A model generated the notes under the pieces. The model did no database searches. It saw nothing but the letters and a program-made list of their open reading frames with translations, and had not been told where the DNA came from. 64,000 nt of DNA from Cydia pomonella (lineage: Eukaryota > Arthropoda > Insecta > Lepidoptera > Tortricidae): contig NC_084703.1 in the NCBI RefSeq assembly GCF_033807575.1, forward strand, positions 1,054,001 through 1,118,000, in the 5' to 3' direction. This document shows positions 62,525 through 64,000 of the stretch, in pieces. The position numbers and the translations under genes are program-made. The first letter of the stretch is position 1. Each line of letters starts with the position of its first letter.

Positions 62525-63131
62525 ATTAATACATTACATTAATTTTGACGTACATTAAATATTAACCTAGAGACTGATGTTCGCACTCTTCAGATGATTG
62601 ATTGATTAATTGCTGTAATTATATACATCTATTAATATAATATTGACAAAAAACATAAGGCCATCACGATAGTAAGCCAGTACCGTAGCCTATGGTCGCT
62701 TACAACTTAATAGATGTTACTTGTCTAAATACAATGTTTTATATGTTTCAAAACCTGGACCGGATTTTATTAACACGACTAACATATAATTGCAGTGAGT
62801 AGTTTTTTTAAATAAAAACCGTGACATAACTTTTCGCCGGATTTTGAAATCCACCCATCTTTGAATGACCATTTAATCCATTCTCACAACTCAACAATAT
62901 CAACAATCGTAAACAATCAATATAAAATGTATACACAGATTAATGAAGTCACAGAGAGATGAAAATTACTTTATTATAATGACCAGCCTTTTTAACTTAT
63001 TGCAAATTAACTGTCTAACCACATACATATAATATTTAACATCCTTAGAAAATACATTAGGATTTTCCAAATTATACATGACACATCATAATGTTATTTC
63101 CCTTGAAAATAATTAGTATATCTCTGAAACC
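62525..63131. other. AT-rich stretch left of the edge gene
   Basis: Contains a fragment (62660-62715) of the CR1-type tail seen at 56968. The rest shows no gene and may be the 3' UTR and downstream region of the minus-strand gene. Confidence 0.35.
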
Positions 63132-63636
63132 TTAACTACACTGCACGAACCCGATGAGCTTCTTATCAACCCACACACTGACTTGAGAGACATTTACGAC
63201 TTGTTGAACTAAGATCTTATTACGTTGACAACATACTTAATCGTTTTTGTATTGAAATTCCCTATCGTGAATAAAGCCAAATATTTGTACTATCCTTGAC
63301 TGTTACGCATCGTTCATAAAAGGACTTATTTTTGATCCTTCATTCATTAGGTTAAGTTAAGACGTTAATGTTTGCAATTAAAAATCAATAATTTAATGTA
63401 CAAAATATTCTTATAATTTATTTCATTCAGATTGCATAGTTTTATAATTAAAATATTCAATTAAATGCACAAATTCAATCGTTATTCAATGTCTCCATGT
63501 TCTAATTTAACTATGGCAATTTCGTATTCAAAACTTTGACAGTTCTTAGAGCTTTCAAAAACTTACCGTTTGTTATCCGATTCCCAACGACTTTGCCACT
63601 TTTTGTATTTTTGTAATTTTGGACGTAAACCAGCGT
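63132..63636 (-). CDS. Last two exons of an unidentified minus-strand gene
   Basis: Exon 63636-63567 (23 codons plus one base) has a strong donor ACG|GTAAGT but a weak acceptor (TCTAG). It reads TLVYVQNYKNTKSGKVVGNR then ITN. Exon 63208-63132 follows acceptor GATCTTAG, in the same phase, and reads QQVVNVSQVSVWVDKKLIGF then VQCS and TAA. The joined tail looks like ordinary protein, with alternating hydrophobic residues suggesting beta strands. Upstream exons would lie beyond the window or be disrupted by the RTE fragment at 63720. Family not recognised. Confidence 0.4.
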
Positions 63637-63721
63637 CTAGACTACAGTCCACTCTTATTTATCACCTCGACAACACCTGAGACCAGCGAGGATTTTACAT
63701 TGACTTACAATAACACCGTAA

Positions 63722-64000
63722 TACTACTACTACTATACTTAGCAGCGATCCAAAATGAGTCTTGGCTTCCGACACGAGTCCACGCCAGTTGTCTCGATCC
63801 TGTGCCATCTCCCGCCAGTTATCGGCCTGGAGATCGCGCAAGTCCGCTTCAACAACATCGCCCCGCGCGCTGCGCGGGCCGTTTTTCCAGGCATCATACC
63901 ATCGATGATGTCATCCGCAGGGCTTTGGTGTCGGCCAATATTCCTTGCGTTTTGGAGCCTCCAGGGTTGTGCCGCACGGATGGCAAGAGGCCTGATGGTC
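63722..64000 (-). pseudogene. RTE-type retrotransposon C-terminal fragment at window edge
   Basis: The minus strand reads DNWREMAQDRDNWRGLVSEA then KTHFGSLL and ends in a (TAG)n tail near 63722. There are stops upstream, so it is decayed. It runs out of the window on the right. Confidence 0.75.

Overview
This is a nuclear genome window from an insect, almost certainly a moth or butterfly. It is AT-rich and intron-bearing. It is packed with families that look typical of lepidopteran genomes: tRNA-headed SINEs, RTE and CR1/Jockey retrotransposon tails, mariner-type hairpins and many TIR MITEs. There is no bacterial-style gene organisation, and most long open frames are shadows or repeat-derived. 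All gene models here were built by hand from open frames, GT/AG sites and phase agreement; none was checked against a database or RNA.

Layout. 0-5.4 kb: repeat-dense, with a SINE split by a GC-rich insert that carries a row of hairpins. 6.3-8.3 kb: a two-exon minus-strand gene for a 107-aa single-pass membrane protein. 9.8-46.1 kb: the main object, a ten-exon plus-strand gene predicted to encode a 3,176-residue protein built from Cys-, Ser- and Lys-rich repeat modules. Two huge exons (13.6-17.4 and 17.6-22.6 kb) hold the repeats. They are followed by five mini-exons of 48-60 nt, all in phase 1, and a 134-nt terminal exon. All nine junctions agree in phase. The introns are filled with transposons, including a young LTR retrotransposon (33.2-38.7 kb; two 828-bp LTRs differing at 4 sites by eye; ATAT target duplication; gag and protease kept, most of RT, RNase H and integrase deleted).

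46-64 kb: a CpG-rich candidate exon, a 126-codon orphan frame, a TIR element enclosing a reverse-transcriptase fragment, a 0.6-kb unit in three tandem copies, a 120-bp minisatellite, a 5'-truncated CR1/Jockey-type element, one exon of a C-type lectin-like domain, a 40-bp triplet repeat with micro-exon-like splice signals, and two phase-matched minus-strand exons at the right edge followed by an RTE tail.

The Cys-rich gene is the best candidate for an undescribed system. I cannot name its family. The lack of a signal peptide and the dense C-P/C-G motifs suggest an intracellular structural protein, possibly of the sperm tail, but that is inference only.
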